Source: Kurthia gibsonii (lineage in GTDB: Bacteria; Bacillota; Bacilli; Bacillales_A; Planococcaceae). Taken from it: DNA of 64,000 nt. A program made the translations under genes and the position numbers. The notes under the pieces are model-generated. The model was not told where the DNA came from. It did no database searches and saw only the letters and a program-made list of their open reading frames with translations. The number at the start of each line of letters is the position of its first letter. Position 1 is the first letter of the stretch. The DNA is taken from positions 22,046 through 86,045 of the forward strand of contig NZ_BJOB01000010.1 of assembly GCF_006539985.1 (NCBI RefSeq), written 5' to 3'. Positions 17,945 through 27,572 of this stretch are shown one piece after another.

Positions 17945-20587
17945 ATGATCGTTCGAGTGATATCCATGAAAAAGCTATTAGAGAGTTGGGATCAACATAT
18001 ACAAGCATTTTCCGACAGGCCATTTATGAAATATTTCCGTATTTCATCCAGCGTAATTTGGAATTTATTCTTATTATTCTTAACGCTTATGCTTGTCGGA
18101 ATTGTCTTTTTAGGTTCTATTGGTGCAGGTTATTTTGCATCACTAGTAAAAGATGAAAAGCTCTCATCAAAGCAAGAAATGCGTGAGACCATTTTTAACT
18201 ATGATGAGACCAGTCAGTTATACTTCGCTAATAATCAATATTTAGGGAAGATGCGAACTGATTTAGAAAGAACAGAAACAACTTTAAAACAAGTATCACC
18301 TAAAGTAATTGATGCTGTACTTGCGACAGAAGATGAATACTTCTATGAACATAACGGCATTGTACCAAAGGCTGTATTCCGTGGTTTATTACAAGATGTA
18401 TCGAATTCGTCTATGCAAACAGGTGGTTCGACACTGACACAACAATTAATTAAAAACCAAGTCTTAACAAATGAAGTATCTTATGAACGTAAAGCAAAAG
18501 AATTACTGCTTGCCATGCGTTTAGAGCACTTCATGACAAAAGATGAGATTTTAGAAGCATATTTGAATATTATCCCGTATGGTCGTAATTCGACTGGCCG
18601 TAATATTGCAGGTGTTGAAACAGCTTCAAAAGGAATTTTCAATAAGAGCGCTTCAGACTTGAGTTTACCACAAGCTGCTTATATTGCGGGGATTCCACAA
18701 TCTCCATTTGCTTATACACCTTATACGCAAACTGGACAATTAAAAGATAAAAAGATGTTACAACTTGGCGTAAATCGTATGAAAACAGTACTTTATCGTA
18801 TGCATGAAACAGGTTATATTTCAGATGCAGAATATAAAAAAGCACTTAAATATAACATCGTGAAAGATTTTCGCGCACGCGAAAAACAAGCAACAGAAAA
18901 ATATCCATACGTAACATATGAAATTGAAGATCAAGCAAAAGGTATTATGGCAAAAATTCTGGCGAAAAAAGACGGTATTGAAGCAAAACGTATTGATAAA
19001 GAATCCAAATTACGTGAAAAATACACAATTTTAGCTGACCGAGAATTACGTTCAAAAGGCTATAAAATTTATTCGACAATTGACAAAAAATTATATGATG
19101 CGATGGATACAGCGAAGGACTCATTCCCTTATTACGGAGCTACTTATACGAAGAATGTAACAGACCCTGAAACAGGTGAAACAAAACCTGTAGCGGACCC
19201 TGTTCAAGTAGGTGGCGTAGTTATCGAAAATGAGACAGGCCGTTTACTAAGCTTCATCGGTGGTCGAGACTTCAAACTCGAAGAACTCAATCATGCAACA
19301 CAAGCAAAACGTTCAAACGGTTCAACAATGAAACCTTTACTTGTTTACGCACCTGCAATTGAATATGGTCGTATTGGTGCTGGTAGCCCTGTAGCCGATG
19401 TGAAATTTAATTATGGTGGCTGGCAACCTTCTAACTTTGATGTGAATGAAGAACGTGGTATTGTTTCTGCACGTGACGCTTTAAAAGACTCATTAAACTT
19501 ACCTGCGATTCGTTTATACGCTCAAATTATGGCGAATAAACCTGCAAACTTCTTAGAAAAAATGGGCTTCTCAAATCTAGATGCAGATGATTATACAAAC
19601 TACTCAACATCGATTGGTGCTTTAAAATACGGCGTAACAGTAGAAGAAAATGCCAATGCATTTGCGACATTCGCAAACGGCGGAGATTTCGTTGATGCAT
19701 ATGTGGTGGAAAAAATTGTAGACCGTGACGGTAAAACGATTTACAAACACAAGTCGAAAAAGAAACGCGTATTCTCTGAAGAAACATCGTATATCATTAC
19801 AGATATGCTAAGAGATGTATTCAATGGCGGTACAGGTTCAAAAGCAAAAGGCAGCCTAAACTTTAGTGGTGATTTTGCTGGTAAAACAGGTACATCTCAA
19901 GAATATAAAGATGTATGGTTAGTCGGCTACAACCCGAAAATCACATTAGGTGTATGGATGGGTTATGACCAACCAAAAACATTAAATCAATATAACGGCG
20001 CTTATTTCGATCCAAGTACACGTGTCAACTTATTCTGGGCGCGTGTTATGAACTCGATTTATAGTACAGATCCAAAACTTGCAACAGCTGGTGGTAGCTC
20101 ATTTACACGCCCTCCAAATGTTGTGAATCGTTCATTCTGTGCAGATACTGGTGGTTATTCTGGATGTGGTAACATGACATCTGATTTATTCAATGGTTCA
20201 TTGTCTGTTCCTCCAGTAACTATCTCTTCTTTATTATCACCATTCGGTGGTACGCTACCAGCAAAGAAAGGTATAAATAACACTACGACAGATAAAAAGA
20301 ATGAAGCATCTAGCAATAATTCGAATTCATCAAGTTCGAATTATACTCAAACAAATAAACCAGCTACTGGTAGTTCAAATAATTCAACAGGTTCTGGCAA
20401 CACATCAAAACCAGAATCAAACAATAAGCCACCAGCTACCAACAATGGTAGTAGTGGCAATAGTTCGAATAAACCAAATACAGGTACAGAAGAAAAACCA
20501 AGTACAGGCGGTGGAAATTCAGGTAGCGGTTCTAACCAATCTACTGAAAAACCAAAGCCAGATGATTCAAAAGAAGATAAAGAATAG
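17945..20587 (+). CDS. Class A penicillin-binding protein (PBP1A/2A-like)
   Basis: A bifunctional peptidoglycan synthase of 880 residues. A cytoplasmic N-terminus and one membrane segment (about 38-62) lead to a GT51 glycosyltransferase with E129 in ATEDEYFYEHNG, GGSTLTQQLIKN, and AYLNIIPYGRNS. The transpeptidase has the active serine S460 in STMK, SLN at 516-518 and KTGTS at 647-651. The last 130 residues are a disordered Asn/Ser/Gly/Pro tail resembling wall-spanning tails of B. subtilis PBP1. The start is uncertain: 17945 lacks a close ribosome-binding site, and M8 at 17966 has a GAGTGAT 5 bases before it. Confidence 0.92.
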   Translation: MIVRVISMKKLLESWDQHIQAFSDRPFMKYFRISSSVIWNLFLLFLTLMLVGIVFLGSIGAGYFASLVKDEKLSSKQEMRETIFNYDETSQLYFANNQYLGKMRTDLERTETTLKQVSPKVIDAVLATEDEYFYEHNGIVPKAVFRGLLQDVSNSSMQTGGSTLTQQLIKNQVLTNEVSYERKAKELLLAMRLEHFMTKDEILEAYLNIIPYGRNSTGRNIAGVETASKGIFNKSASDLSLPQAAYIAGIPQSPFAYTPYTQTGQLKDKKMLQLGVNRMKTVLYRMHETGYISDAEYKKALKYNIVKDFRAREKQATEKYPYVTYEIEDQAKGIMAKILAKKDGIEAKRIDKESKLREKYTILADRELRSKGYKIYSTIDKKLYDAMDTAKDSFPYYGATYTKNVTDPETGETKPVADPVQVGGVVIENETGRLLSFIGGRDFKLEELNHATQAKRSNGSTMKPLLVYAPAIEYGRIGAGSPVADVKFNYGGWQPSNFDVNEERGIVSARDALKDSLNLPAIRLYAQIMANKPANFLEKMGFSNLDADDYTNYSTSIGALKYGVTVEENANAFATFANGGDFVDAYVVEKIVDRDGKTIYKHKSKKKRVFSEETSYIITDMLRDVFNGGTGSKAKGSLNFSGDFAGKTGTSQEYKDVWLVGYNPKITLGVWMGYDQPKTLNQYNGAYFDPSTRVNLFWARVMNSIYSTDPKLATAGGSSFTRPPNVVNRSFCADTGGYSGCGNMTSDLFNGSLSVPPVTISSLLSPFGGTLPAKKGINNTTTDKKNEASSNNSNSSSSNYTQTNKPATGSSNNSTGSGNTSKPESNNKPPATNNGSSGNSSNKPNTGTEEKPSTGGGNSGSGSNQSTEKPKPDDSKEDKE

Positions 20588-20588
20588 T

Positions 20589-20622
20589 AAAAGAGAAGTG
20601 GGGTCTACCTACTTCTCTTTTT
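20589..20622 (+). terminator. Terminator of the PBP gene
   Basis: AAAGAGAAGT and ACTTCTCTTT arms followed by T's, directly after the PBP stop. Confidence 0.85.
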
Positions 20623-20636
20623 CATTTCTTAAAAAA

Positions 20637-20668
20637 TAAAAAAACCGCGCCATCGCGATTTTTTTATT
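20637..20668 (-). terminator. Terminator of acsA
   Basis: On the minus strand AAATCGCG and CGCGGTTT arms are followed by a T7 run. It stands back to back with the PBP terminator. Confidence 0.8.
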
Positions 20669-20685
20669 ATTACACATACAATTTT

Positions 20686-22407
20686 TTAATCATCTTCCAT
20701 TGTAGACAAATCACCTGTCGGTAAATTTAATTCCCATGCTTTTAATACACGACGCATGATTTTACCACTTCTTGTTTTTGGTAACTTCTCTTTAAACTCA
20801 ATTTCACGTGGCGCTGCATGTGCCGCCAAACCCTTCTTTACAAAATCCTTAATATTCGCTTCAAGCTCTGGTGTTGGTGTAACACCTTCACGTAATGCAA
20901 TAAAAGCTTTAATAATTTCCCCTCTTACTGGATCCGGCTTTCCAATAACACCGGCCTCCACAATATCAGGATGTTCTAATAATTTACTCTCTACTTCAAA
21001 CGGTCCGACACGCTCTCCGGCTGTCATAATCACATCATCAATTCTCCCTTGGAACCAGAAGTAACCTTCATCATCCATATAAGCGGAATCTCCTGAAACA
21101 TACCATTCGTCTTTTAAAAAGTACGAATCATAGCGTTCTGGATTATTCCAAATTTGGCGCATCATTGATGGCCACCCCTTTTTAATCGCTAAGTTCCCCA
21201 TTGTGAACGGTGGTACTTCTATTCCTTGATCATTTACAATTGTCGCTTCAATACCCGGTAATGGTTTTCCCATAGAACCTGGCTTAATATCCATTGAAGG
21301 ATAATTACAAATCATCTGCGCTCCTGTCTCCGTCATCCACCATGTATCATGAATACGATGATGTAACACTTCTTTTCCCCATTTAATAACTTCTGGGTTT
21401 AATGGCTCCCCTACAGATAATACATGACGTACATGACTTAAATCATACTGTTCAACCACATGATTACCTGCCCCCATTAACATTCGAAATGCTGTAGGCG
21501 CACTATACCATATCGTTACTTTATACTTTTCTAATGCACCGTACCAAGCTTCCGGTGAAAATCGTCCCCCAACGATGACCATCGAAATACCATGTAACCA
21601 TGGTGCAAAAATGCCATAAGCTGTTCCCGTTACCCAACCTGGGTCAGCTGTACACCAATAAATATCATCATCTTTTAAATCTAAAACCCATTTAGCACTT
21701 TGATATTGTTGAATCATTGCATTGTGTACATGTAAAACCCCTTTTGGTTTACCAGTTGAACCAGACGTATAATGTAGAACAGCCCCATCTTCTAGCGTTA
21801 CCCACTCTACTGAGAATTGATCCGAAGCTTGCTCCATTAATCGATTAAAATCAAAAATTTGTTCTGTTTCTTCGATTTCTTCTCCTACTACAAAAATCTT
21901 TTTCAAATGTGGTAGTCGATCAACTGGAACACGCGGTAACAACTCTGGTGTCGTTACTAAAACCGAAGCTTCACTATCATATAGACGATCATACACTGCT
22001 ACTTCCATAAAAGCTTCAAATAAAGGTCCAACGATAACACCTTTTTTAATCGCCCCAAGTAAAGCAATATAAAGCTCTGGTGTGCGTGGCATGAAAATAA
22101 ATAAGCGATCCCCTTTTTTCAAATCTGCGTAATTTGAAAATACATTTGCTGCTCGATTAGATAACTTTTTCATTTCCCCAAATGAATAGGCTTCTTTTCG
22201 ATGTGCATCTTCATAATATAAAGCAATACGATTTTCTTTTTCTGAATCAGCATGGCGGTCGATTGCTTCATGCGCCAAATTGACAAGACTTGTTGTGCTC
22301 CATGAAAAAACTTCATTCACTTTCTCCCAATTGAATGTGGCTTTTTCTTTGTCATAATCTACAAGATTAAAATCACCCTTCGTTGCTACTAGTGGTTCAA
22401 TTCTCAT
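20686..22407 (-). CDS. acsA: Acetyl-CoA synthetase
   Basis: It converts acetate, ATP and CoA to acetyl-CoA. This 573-residue ANL enzyme shows YTSGSTGKPKGV, WWMTETGAQM, GRIDDVIMTAGERVGPFE and the C-terminal PKTRSGKIMRRVLKA. The lysine of SGK is residue 549, the position acetylated by AcuA in B. subtilis AcsA. The acuABC genes lie divergently 273 bases away. This fits post-translational control of acetate use: AcuA acetylates and inactivates, AcuC deacetylates. Confidence 0.97.
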   Translation of the reverse strand: MRIEPLVATKGDFNLVDYDKEKATFNWEKVNEVFSWSTTSLVNLAHEAIDRHADSEKENRIALYYEDAHRKEAYSFGEMKKLSNRAANVFSNYADLKKGDRLFIFMPRTPELYIALLGAIKKGVIVGPLFEAFMEVAVYDRLYDSEASVLVTTPELLPRVPVDRLPHLKKIFVVGEEIEETEQIFDFNRLMEQASDQFSVEWVTLEDGAVLHYTSGSTGKPKGVLHVHNAMIQQYQSAKWVLDLKDDDIYWCTADPGWVTGTAYGIFAPWLHGISMVIVGGRFSPEAWYGALEKYKVTIWYSAPTAFRMLMGAGNHVVEQYDLSHVRHVLSVGEPLNPEVIKWGKEVLHHRIHDTWWMTETGAQMICNYPSMDIKPGSMGKPLPGIEATIVNDQGIEVPPFTMGNLAIKKGWPSMMRQIWNNPERYDSYFLKDEWYVSGDSAYMDDEGYFWFQGRIDDVIMTAGERVGPFEVESKLLEHPDIVEAGVIGKPDPVRGEIIKAFIALREGVTPTPELEANIKDFVKKGLAAHAAPREIEFKEKLPKTRSGKIMRRVLKAWELNLPTGDLSTMEDD

Positions 22408-22493
22408 ATTTTAACCCCCTTGTTCGATTAATACTATTTTATTATATAACAGATAAAACTGTATTATAATAGAATATATAAAATTGACTGAAT

Positions 22494-22522
22494 AATTCGA
22501 AAAAATAAGGATTTTTCGAATT
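22494..22522. promoter_or_regulatory. 11-bp inverted repeat between acsA and acuA
   Basis: AATTCGAAAAA and TTTTTCGAATT are perfect arms separated by 7 bases, placed 87 bases upstream of acsA and 158 bases upstream of acuA. It could be an operator serving both divergent units. I see no clear cre box in the 273-base interval. Confidence 0.5.
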
Positions 22523-22680
22523 TAAATAGCAAATTTCAGTTAAAATTATACTTTTAGAACGAATATCCTTTTTTGTACACATTTTCGCACTAATCTATCA
22601 TTTCTTCTCATTTACGTTATTTTTTTCTTTTCACATGATGTATAATAAAAAACAAACGTATCGAAAAGGAGCGGTGGACA

Positions 22681-23313
22681 TTGGAACATATTCGTACATT
22701 TTATTCTGAAATCATCGATACCTCGCGTGGCCCAGTCATAGTAGAAGGCCCTGTATTACCTGAAAATTTAGAAAAAATGACATTTCATGAAGATTTAGCT
22801 GCATTTCGTCCAGCACCACAACAATTTAAAGCTATTTTGGGCATCTCAAAGCTACCCGAAGGTCGTATCATTGTGTGCAGACAAGATCAGCTAGTCGTCG
22901 GTTATACAACATTCGTCTATCCAGACCCACTTGAACGATGGGCTGAAGGCAATATGGAAAATTTAATTGAGCTAGGTGCAATCGAAGTGATTAATGACTT
23001 CAGAGGTAATGGTTTAGGAAAAGCAATGCTACGTGTTTCAATGTTAGATGATGCGATGGAAGACTATATTATCATTACAACTGAATATTATTGGCATTGG
23101 GATTTAAAGAGAACGGGGTTAAATGTATGGGATTATCGCAAAGTTATGGAGAAAATGATGAATGAAGGCGGACTAGAATATTATGCAACAGACGATCCTG
23201 AAATTTCTGCTCATCCTGCAAACTGTCTTATGGCACGTATTGGTAGTCGAGTAGACCGTGCAAGTATTGAAAAATTTGATCGTTTACGTTTTTCAAATCG
23301 TTTGATGTATTAA
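22681..23313 (+). CDS. acuA: Acetoin utilisation protein AcuA (protein acetyltransferase)
   Basis: A 210-residue GNAT-fold acetyltransferase that inactivates AcsA by acetylating its catalytic lysine. The acetyl-CoA-binding signature is IEVINDFRGNGLGKAML (about 101-117). It starts with TTG behind AAGGAG. It heads the acuABC operon, with acuB 18 bases downstream, and faces its target gene acsA. Confidence 0.95.
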   Translation: MEHIRTFYSEIIDTSRGPVIVEGPVLPENLEKMTFHEDLAAFRPAPQQFKAILGISKLPEGRIIVCRQDQLVVGYTTFVYPDPLERWAEGNMENLIELGAIEVINDFRGNGLGKAMLRVSMLDDAMEDYIIITTEYYWHWDLKRTGLNVWDYRKVMEKMMNEGGLEYYATDDPEISAHPANCLMARIGSRVDRASIEKFDRLRFSNRLMY

Positions 23314-23331
23314 GTAAAGGAGGGCATCATC

Positions 23332-23976
23332 ATGATTGTTGAAAGAATTATGACAAAAGATGTTTTTACGCTTACACCTGAGCATACCTTACAAGATGCT
23401 AACCAATTAATGCATGAAAAAAAGATTCGACATTTACCAATTATTAATACAGAGAAACAACTTGTTGGCTTAGTTGCACAACGCGATATTAAAAATACAA
23501 TTACACATTTATTGAATCAAGATGAAGAAAAAAAGATTCTTCAAACACCTATTTCAGAAATTATGACTAGACACCCTTTAGTTGGACATCCACTCGATTT
23601 TGTCGAAGAAGTTGCCCTTCTATTTTATGAACACAAAATTGGTTGTTTACCGATTATTAGTCATAAAAAGTTAGTTGGAATCTTAACAGATAGTGATTTA
23701 CTTTATAATTACATTGAATTGACAGGTGCGACAAAACCAAGTTCACGAATTGATATACGAATTAAAGATGAGGCAGGGATTTTACATGAAATTACTAGCG
23801 TGATTGCACAATATAATGCAAATATTTTAAGTATCTTACTACACCCAGATATTTCCCCTAATCATCAGGTAATCTCGATTCGTGTAAAAAGCATGAATCC
23901 TGTTCCAATCATTCGTGCATTACGTAAGGAAGGATTTGATGTGTTATGGCCAAATACACTAGGAATGGACCTTTAG
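23332..23976 (+). CDS. acuB: AcuB, CBS-pair and ACT-domain protein
   Basis: A 214-residue regulatory protein: two CBS domains (about 1-60 and 70-130; MTKDVFTLTPEHTL, HKIGCLPIISHKKLVGILTD) followed by a C-terminal ACT domain (about 140-210). CBS pairs usually bind adenine nucleotides and ACT domains small ligands. AcuB has no firmly defined activity but always travels with AcuA and AcuC. AAAGGAGGG precedes the ATG, and the last 31 bases overlap acuC. Confidence 0.93.
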   Translation: MIVERIMTKDVFTLTPEHTLQDANQLMHEKKIRHLPIINTEKQLVGLVAQRDIKNTITHLLNQDEEKKILQTPISEIMTRHPLVGHPLDFVEEVALLFYEHKIGCLPIISHKKLVGILTDSDLLYNYIELTGATKPSSRIDIRIKDEAGILHEITSVIAQYNANILSILLHPDISPNHQVISIRVKSMNPVPIIRALRKEGFDVLWPNTLGMDL

Positions 23977-25127
23977 AACAAGATGCAGTCTTTATTTATT
24001 CACCAGAGCAACTTGATTATAAATTTTCAGAAACACATCCTTTTAATCAAAAACGTCTTCAATTAACAATGGATTTACTAAAGCAGATTAATGCACTTCA
24101 ACCCGAACAAATCAAAACAGCTCGTGTTGCTACGGATGAAGAATTGTTGCTCGGTCATGATGCTGCTTATATTGATATTGTCAAAAGAGCAGGTCATGGT
24201 GAATTGCGTAATGGTGAGGGCGAAGTTTACGGAATTGGTACAGAAGATACACCTATTTTTAAAAATATGCATGAAGCAAGTGCCATGTTTGTAGGTGGTA
24301 CGCTTACAGCTTGTGATTATGTGATGCAAGGCAAAACAAATCATGCACTCAACCTTGGTGGCGGATTACATCATGGTTTTCATGGGAAAGCTTCTGGTTT
24401 TTGTATTTATAATGATAGTACAGTTGCCATCAAATATATGCAAAAAAAATATGATGCACGCGTACTTTACATAGATACAGATGCGCATCACGGGGATGGT
24501 GTACAATGGAGCTTTTACGATGATCCGAATGTATGTACACTATCTATTCATGAAACAGGACGATATCTATTTCCTGGAACGGGTGCGGTAACAGAACGTG
24601 GGAATGGTGAAGGGTATGGCACTTCCTTTAATATTCCGCTCGATGCTTTTACAGAAGATGGCTCTTTTTTAGAAGTCTATGAAACAGCCATTCGAGAAGT
24701 CATTGCACACTTTAAACCGGATGTTATTTTGACTCAAAATGGTGCAGATGCACATTATTTTGATCCACTTACGCATCTTTACAGTACAATTAAAACATAT
24801 GAAGTCATACCAAAAATCGCCCATGAACTAGCTCATGAATTTTGTGAAGGGCGCTGGATTGCAGTTGGCGGTGGTGGCTATGATATTTGGCGCGTTGTTC
24901 CACGCGCATGGTCAATGGTATGGCTTGCGATGACGAATCAACAAGTTCCAACAGGCGCTATTCCACAAGAATGGTTAGACAATTGGCAAAAAGAAGCACC
25001 TGTTACACTCATACCCACATGGGAAGATCCTGAAGATTTATATGAACCAATCCCACGTAAAGAAGAAATTACAGAAAAAAATCAGCAAACACTTGAAAAA
25101 GCGTTATACATGATTCGCCAAAATTAA
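23946..25127 (+). CDS. acuC: AcuC, class I histone-deacetylase-like protein deacetylase
   Basis: A zinc-dependent deacetylase of 393 residues that reactivates acetylated AcsA. Active-site features are GLHHGFHGKASGF (tandem His) and the metal-binding DTDAHHGDGVQ. The gene overlaps acuB by 31 bases and its ATG is the first possible start in frame, so the two are translationally linked. In B. subtilis motP and motS follow acuC; here ccpA comes next on the opposite strand. Confidence 0.96.
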   Translation: MAKYTRNGPLEQDAVFIYSPEQLDYKFSETHPFNQKRLQLTMDLLKQINALQPEQIKTARVATDEELLLGHDAAYIDIVKRAGHGELRNGEGEVYGIGTEDTPIFKNMHEASAMFVGGTLTACDYVMQGKTNHALNLGGGLHHGFHGKASGFCIYNDSTVAIKYMQKKYDARVLYIDTDAHHGDGVQWSFYDDPNVCTLSIHETGRYLFPGTGAVTERGNGEGYGTSFNIPLDAFTEDGSFLEVYETAIREVIAHFKPDVILTQNGADAHYFDPLTHLYSTIKTYEVIPKIAHELAHEFCEGRWIAVGGGGYDIWRVVPRAWSMVWLAMTNQQVPTGAIPQEWLDNWQKEAPVTLIPTWEDPEDLYEPIPRKEEITEKNQQTLEKALYMIRQN

Positions 25128-25164
25128 AAGACAGGGATCACAAGTATTTGTGATTCCTGTCTTT
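25126..25164 (+). terminator. Bidirectional terminator between acuC and ccpA
   Basis: AAAAGACAGGnATCACAA and TTGTGATnCCTGTCTTTT arms, placed between convergent genes. Confidence 0.9.
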
Positions 25165-25170
25165 TATATT

Positions 25171-26172
25171 TTACGCTTTTGTTGAATTTCGCTCTTCCAT
25201 ACGGTGTGGTAGAACAACTTGTAATTGTTCTGTCTGTTCTTTGTTCATAATTTTTGTAAGTAAACGCATCGATACAGCACCGATATCATACAGTGGTAAG
25301 ACCATACTTGTGAGTTGTGGACGTACCATACGTGCTAATTTTGAGTTTTCAAAACTAATCACTTCAATATCGTCTGGTACAGACTTACCAGCATCTTGTG
25401 CTGCATGAATAATGCCAATCGCTAACTCATCACTACCTGTAAAATAAGCTGTTGGTGGGTCTGCTAATTCATTTGCATGCACAAAGTCTTCCATCCCACT
25501 ATCATAAGAATCTTCTGCTGCTAATACAAGATTTTCATCCAGTGCAATACTTGCTTCTTCTAATGCTTTTTGATATCCTACAAACTTATGCTCTTTATTA
25601 ATTGTTGAAGTGAATGGTCCCGATACGAAGGCAATACGCTTATGACCATTATCAATCAATTTTTTCACTGCTTCATATGCTGCCTGTACATAATCGATAT
25701 TCACAGCTGGAATCTGCTTAGAATCTTCAACAGAACCGGCTAAAACGATTGGTGATGGTGAATGACTCATTTTGTCTAGAATGGCTTCTGATACATTTTC
25801 ACTCATCATCACAATCCCATCTACTTGCTTTCCGTACATTGTATCCAATAATTCAATTTCTTTTGCTTCGTTTTGATCAGAATTGGATAAGATAATATTA
25901 TAACGATACATCGTTGCAATATCCTCAATTCCGCGTGCTAACTCTGCATAGAATACATTTGAAATATCAGGAATAATAACGCCCACTGTTGTCGTTTTCT
26001 TACTTGCTAAGCCACGTGCAACGGCATTTGGACGATATTCTAAACGATCAATTACTTCTAATACTTTTTTTCTAGTTGTAGGTTTTACATTGGGATTCCC
26101 ATTGACTACCCTAGATACCGTTGCCATCGAAACATTTGCTTCACGTGCAACATCATAAATTGTTACGGTCAC
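25171..26172 (-). CDS. ccpA: Catabolite control protein A
   Basis: The global LacI/GalR-family carbon regulator, which binds cre sites with HPr-Ser46-P. The 333 residues start with the helix-turn-helix [20 protein letters not shown], a hinge at about 45-60 ([13 protein letters not shown]), and a two-lobed core. Place and length match Bacillus CcpA next to aroA. A cre-like site upstream of the glutamate symporter at 53.65 kb is a possible target within this window. Confidence 0.97.
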   Translation of the reverse strand: MTVTIYDVAREANVSMATVSRVVNGNPNVKPTTRKKVLEVIDRLEYRPNAVARGLASKKTTTVGVIIPDISNVFYAELARGIEDIATMYRYNIILSNSDQNEAKEIELLDTMYGKQVDGIVMMSENVSEAILDKMSHSPSPIVLAGSVEDSKQIPAVNIDYVQAAYEAVKKLIDNGHKRIAFVSGPFTSTINKEHKFVGYQKALEEASIALDENLVLAAEDSYDSGMEDFVHANELADPPTAYFTGSDELAIGIIHAAQDAGKSVPDDIEVISFENSKLARMVRPQLTSMVLPLYDIGAVSMRLLTKIMNKEQTEQLQVVLPHRMEERNSTKA

Positions 26173-26244
26173 CGATGACCCTCCTTTTTCGAACTACTTC
26201 TAATCATAATATATTGTGTCAACGATTTTCAACAGCTAGTCAAG

Positions 26245-26283
26245 CAAAAAAGTGACGATTCAAAGGATTTCGAATCGCCACTT
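26245..26283 (-). terminator. Terminator of aroA
   Basis: AAGTGGCGATTC and GAATCGTCACTT arms followed by a T-run on the minus strand. Confidence 0.85.
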
Positions 26284-26288
26284 ACAAA

Positions 26289-27374
26289 TTATGCTTTAAT
26301 ATCGTGTGTTTTCATGAATGTTTGCAATGTATCATAGAATGCATCGAATGTTTCAAAGTCCATTTGTTGTTGCGAATCTGATAGCGCTACTGCTGGATCT
26401 GGGTGTACTTCGGCCATCACACCGTCTGCACCAATTGCAATTGCTGCTTTCGCACATGGTAATAATAAATCACGACGACCTGTAGAATGTGTAACATCTA
26501 CAAATACAGGTAAATGTGTTTCTTGTTTTAAAATTGGAACAGCTGAAATATCTAATGTATTACGTGTTGCTTTTTCGTAAGTACGAATACCACGTTCACA
26601 TAAAATAATTTGCTCATTCCCTTTTGACATAATGTATTCTGCTGCATGGATGAACTCATCAATTGTTGCTGCTAAACCGCGTTTTAATAAAACTGGCTTA
26701 TTCGTTTGTCCTGCTGCTTTTAATAATTCAAAGTTTTGCATATTACGTGCACCAATTTGAATAACATCTACATAGTCTAATGCTTCTTCTAAATGTGTTG
26801 GCGTAACAATTTCAGATACAATACCTAGACCGTATTTTTGACCAACTTCTTTTAGAATTTTTAACCCCTCTAATCCAAGTCCTTGGAAATCGTATGGTGA
26901 TGTTCTTGGTTTGTATGCACCACCGCGCATTAATTTCAAACCTTTTTTCGCAATTTCTGCACCGACTGCATCCACTTGTTCGTAAGATTCTACTGCACAT
27001 GGACCGAATACAAATGATGGCGCTCCTGTACCAATGGGTTCTCCATTCACATTAACGATTGTATCTTCTTTTTTACGTTTACGAGATACAAGTAATTCTT
27101 TTTTCGTATTCGTTTGCTGTAAATCTAATGCTTGTTTGAAAATTTCTTTAAATATATGACTAACCGCACCTTCTGTTAGCGGTCCTTGATTATTTTCTTT
27201 AATTAAATCGAGCATGTGACGTTCACGTAAAGGATCAAATCGGTTAACACCTTGCTTTTCCTTTGCTTTACCAATCTCTTCAACTAGCTCTGCACGCTTG
27301 TTAATCAAGTTTAAAATCTCTAAGTTGATTTCGTCTACTTGATTTCTTAAGTTCTCTAAAATTTCATGACTCAT
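26289..27374 (-). CDS. aroA: Bifunctional chorismate mutase / DAHP synthase
   Basis: The first step of the shikimate pathway (PEP plus erythrose 4-phosphate) fused to chorismate mutase. The 361 residues carry an AroQ-type mutase at about 1-90 ([21 protein letters not shown]) and a KDPG-aldolase-type DAHP synthase at about 105-350 ([45 protein letters not shown]). In B. subtilis the mutase domain binds prephenate and chorismate and confers feedback inhibition. It lies beside ccpA as in Bacillus. Confidence 0.96.
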   Translation of the reverse strand: MSHEILENLRNQVDEINLEILNLINKRAELVEEIGKAKEKQGVNRFDPLRERHMLDLIKENNQGPLTEGAVSHIFKEIFKQALDLQQTNTKKELLVSRKRKKEDTIVNVNGEPIGTGAPSFVFGPCAVESYEQVDAVGAEIAKKGLKLMRGGAYKPRTSPYDFQGLGLEGLKILKEVGQKYGLGIVSEIVTPTHLEEALDYVDVIQIGARNMQNFELLKAAGQTNKPVLLKRGLAATIDEFIHAAEYIMSKGNEQIILCERGIRTYEKATRNTLDISAVPILKQETHLPVFVDVTHSTGRRDLLLPCAKAAIAIGADGVMAEVHPDPAVALSDSQQQMDFETFDAFYDTLQTFMKTHDIKA

Positions 27375-27421
27375 AACCGTTCTCCTCTCTCCTTACGTAT
27401 CTAGTACTTCCAGCCCACTGA

Positions 27422-27453
27422 AATGTATGATACATTTTATGATATACATGTAT
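27422..27453. promoter_or_regulatory. Two ATGTAT/ATACAT palindromes upstream of aroA
   Basis: AATGTATGATACATT (27422-27436) and ATACATGTAT (27444-27453) are centred about 20 bases apart in the 198-base gap between aroA and the FtsA-like gene. Their shared half-site suggests a dimeric regulator, but I cannot assign one. Confidence 0.4.
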
Positions 27454-27572
27454 TATAAGCAATCCATTCTTAAAAGTCACGAACTTTTTCTTTAACGCTT
27501 CAACGCGAAAAAGTAAAAAGGTTTTATTTCACAAAATTTCGCAATAATCGAGCAAAGGATGTGTAAACAAAA

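Noticed and set aside
26213..26240. cre site upstream of ccpA (TGAAAATCGTTGACA on the minus strand)
   Set aside because: It is 15 bases long and only matches the cre consensus by allowing an extra base, so the half-sites are out of register.
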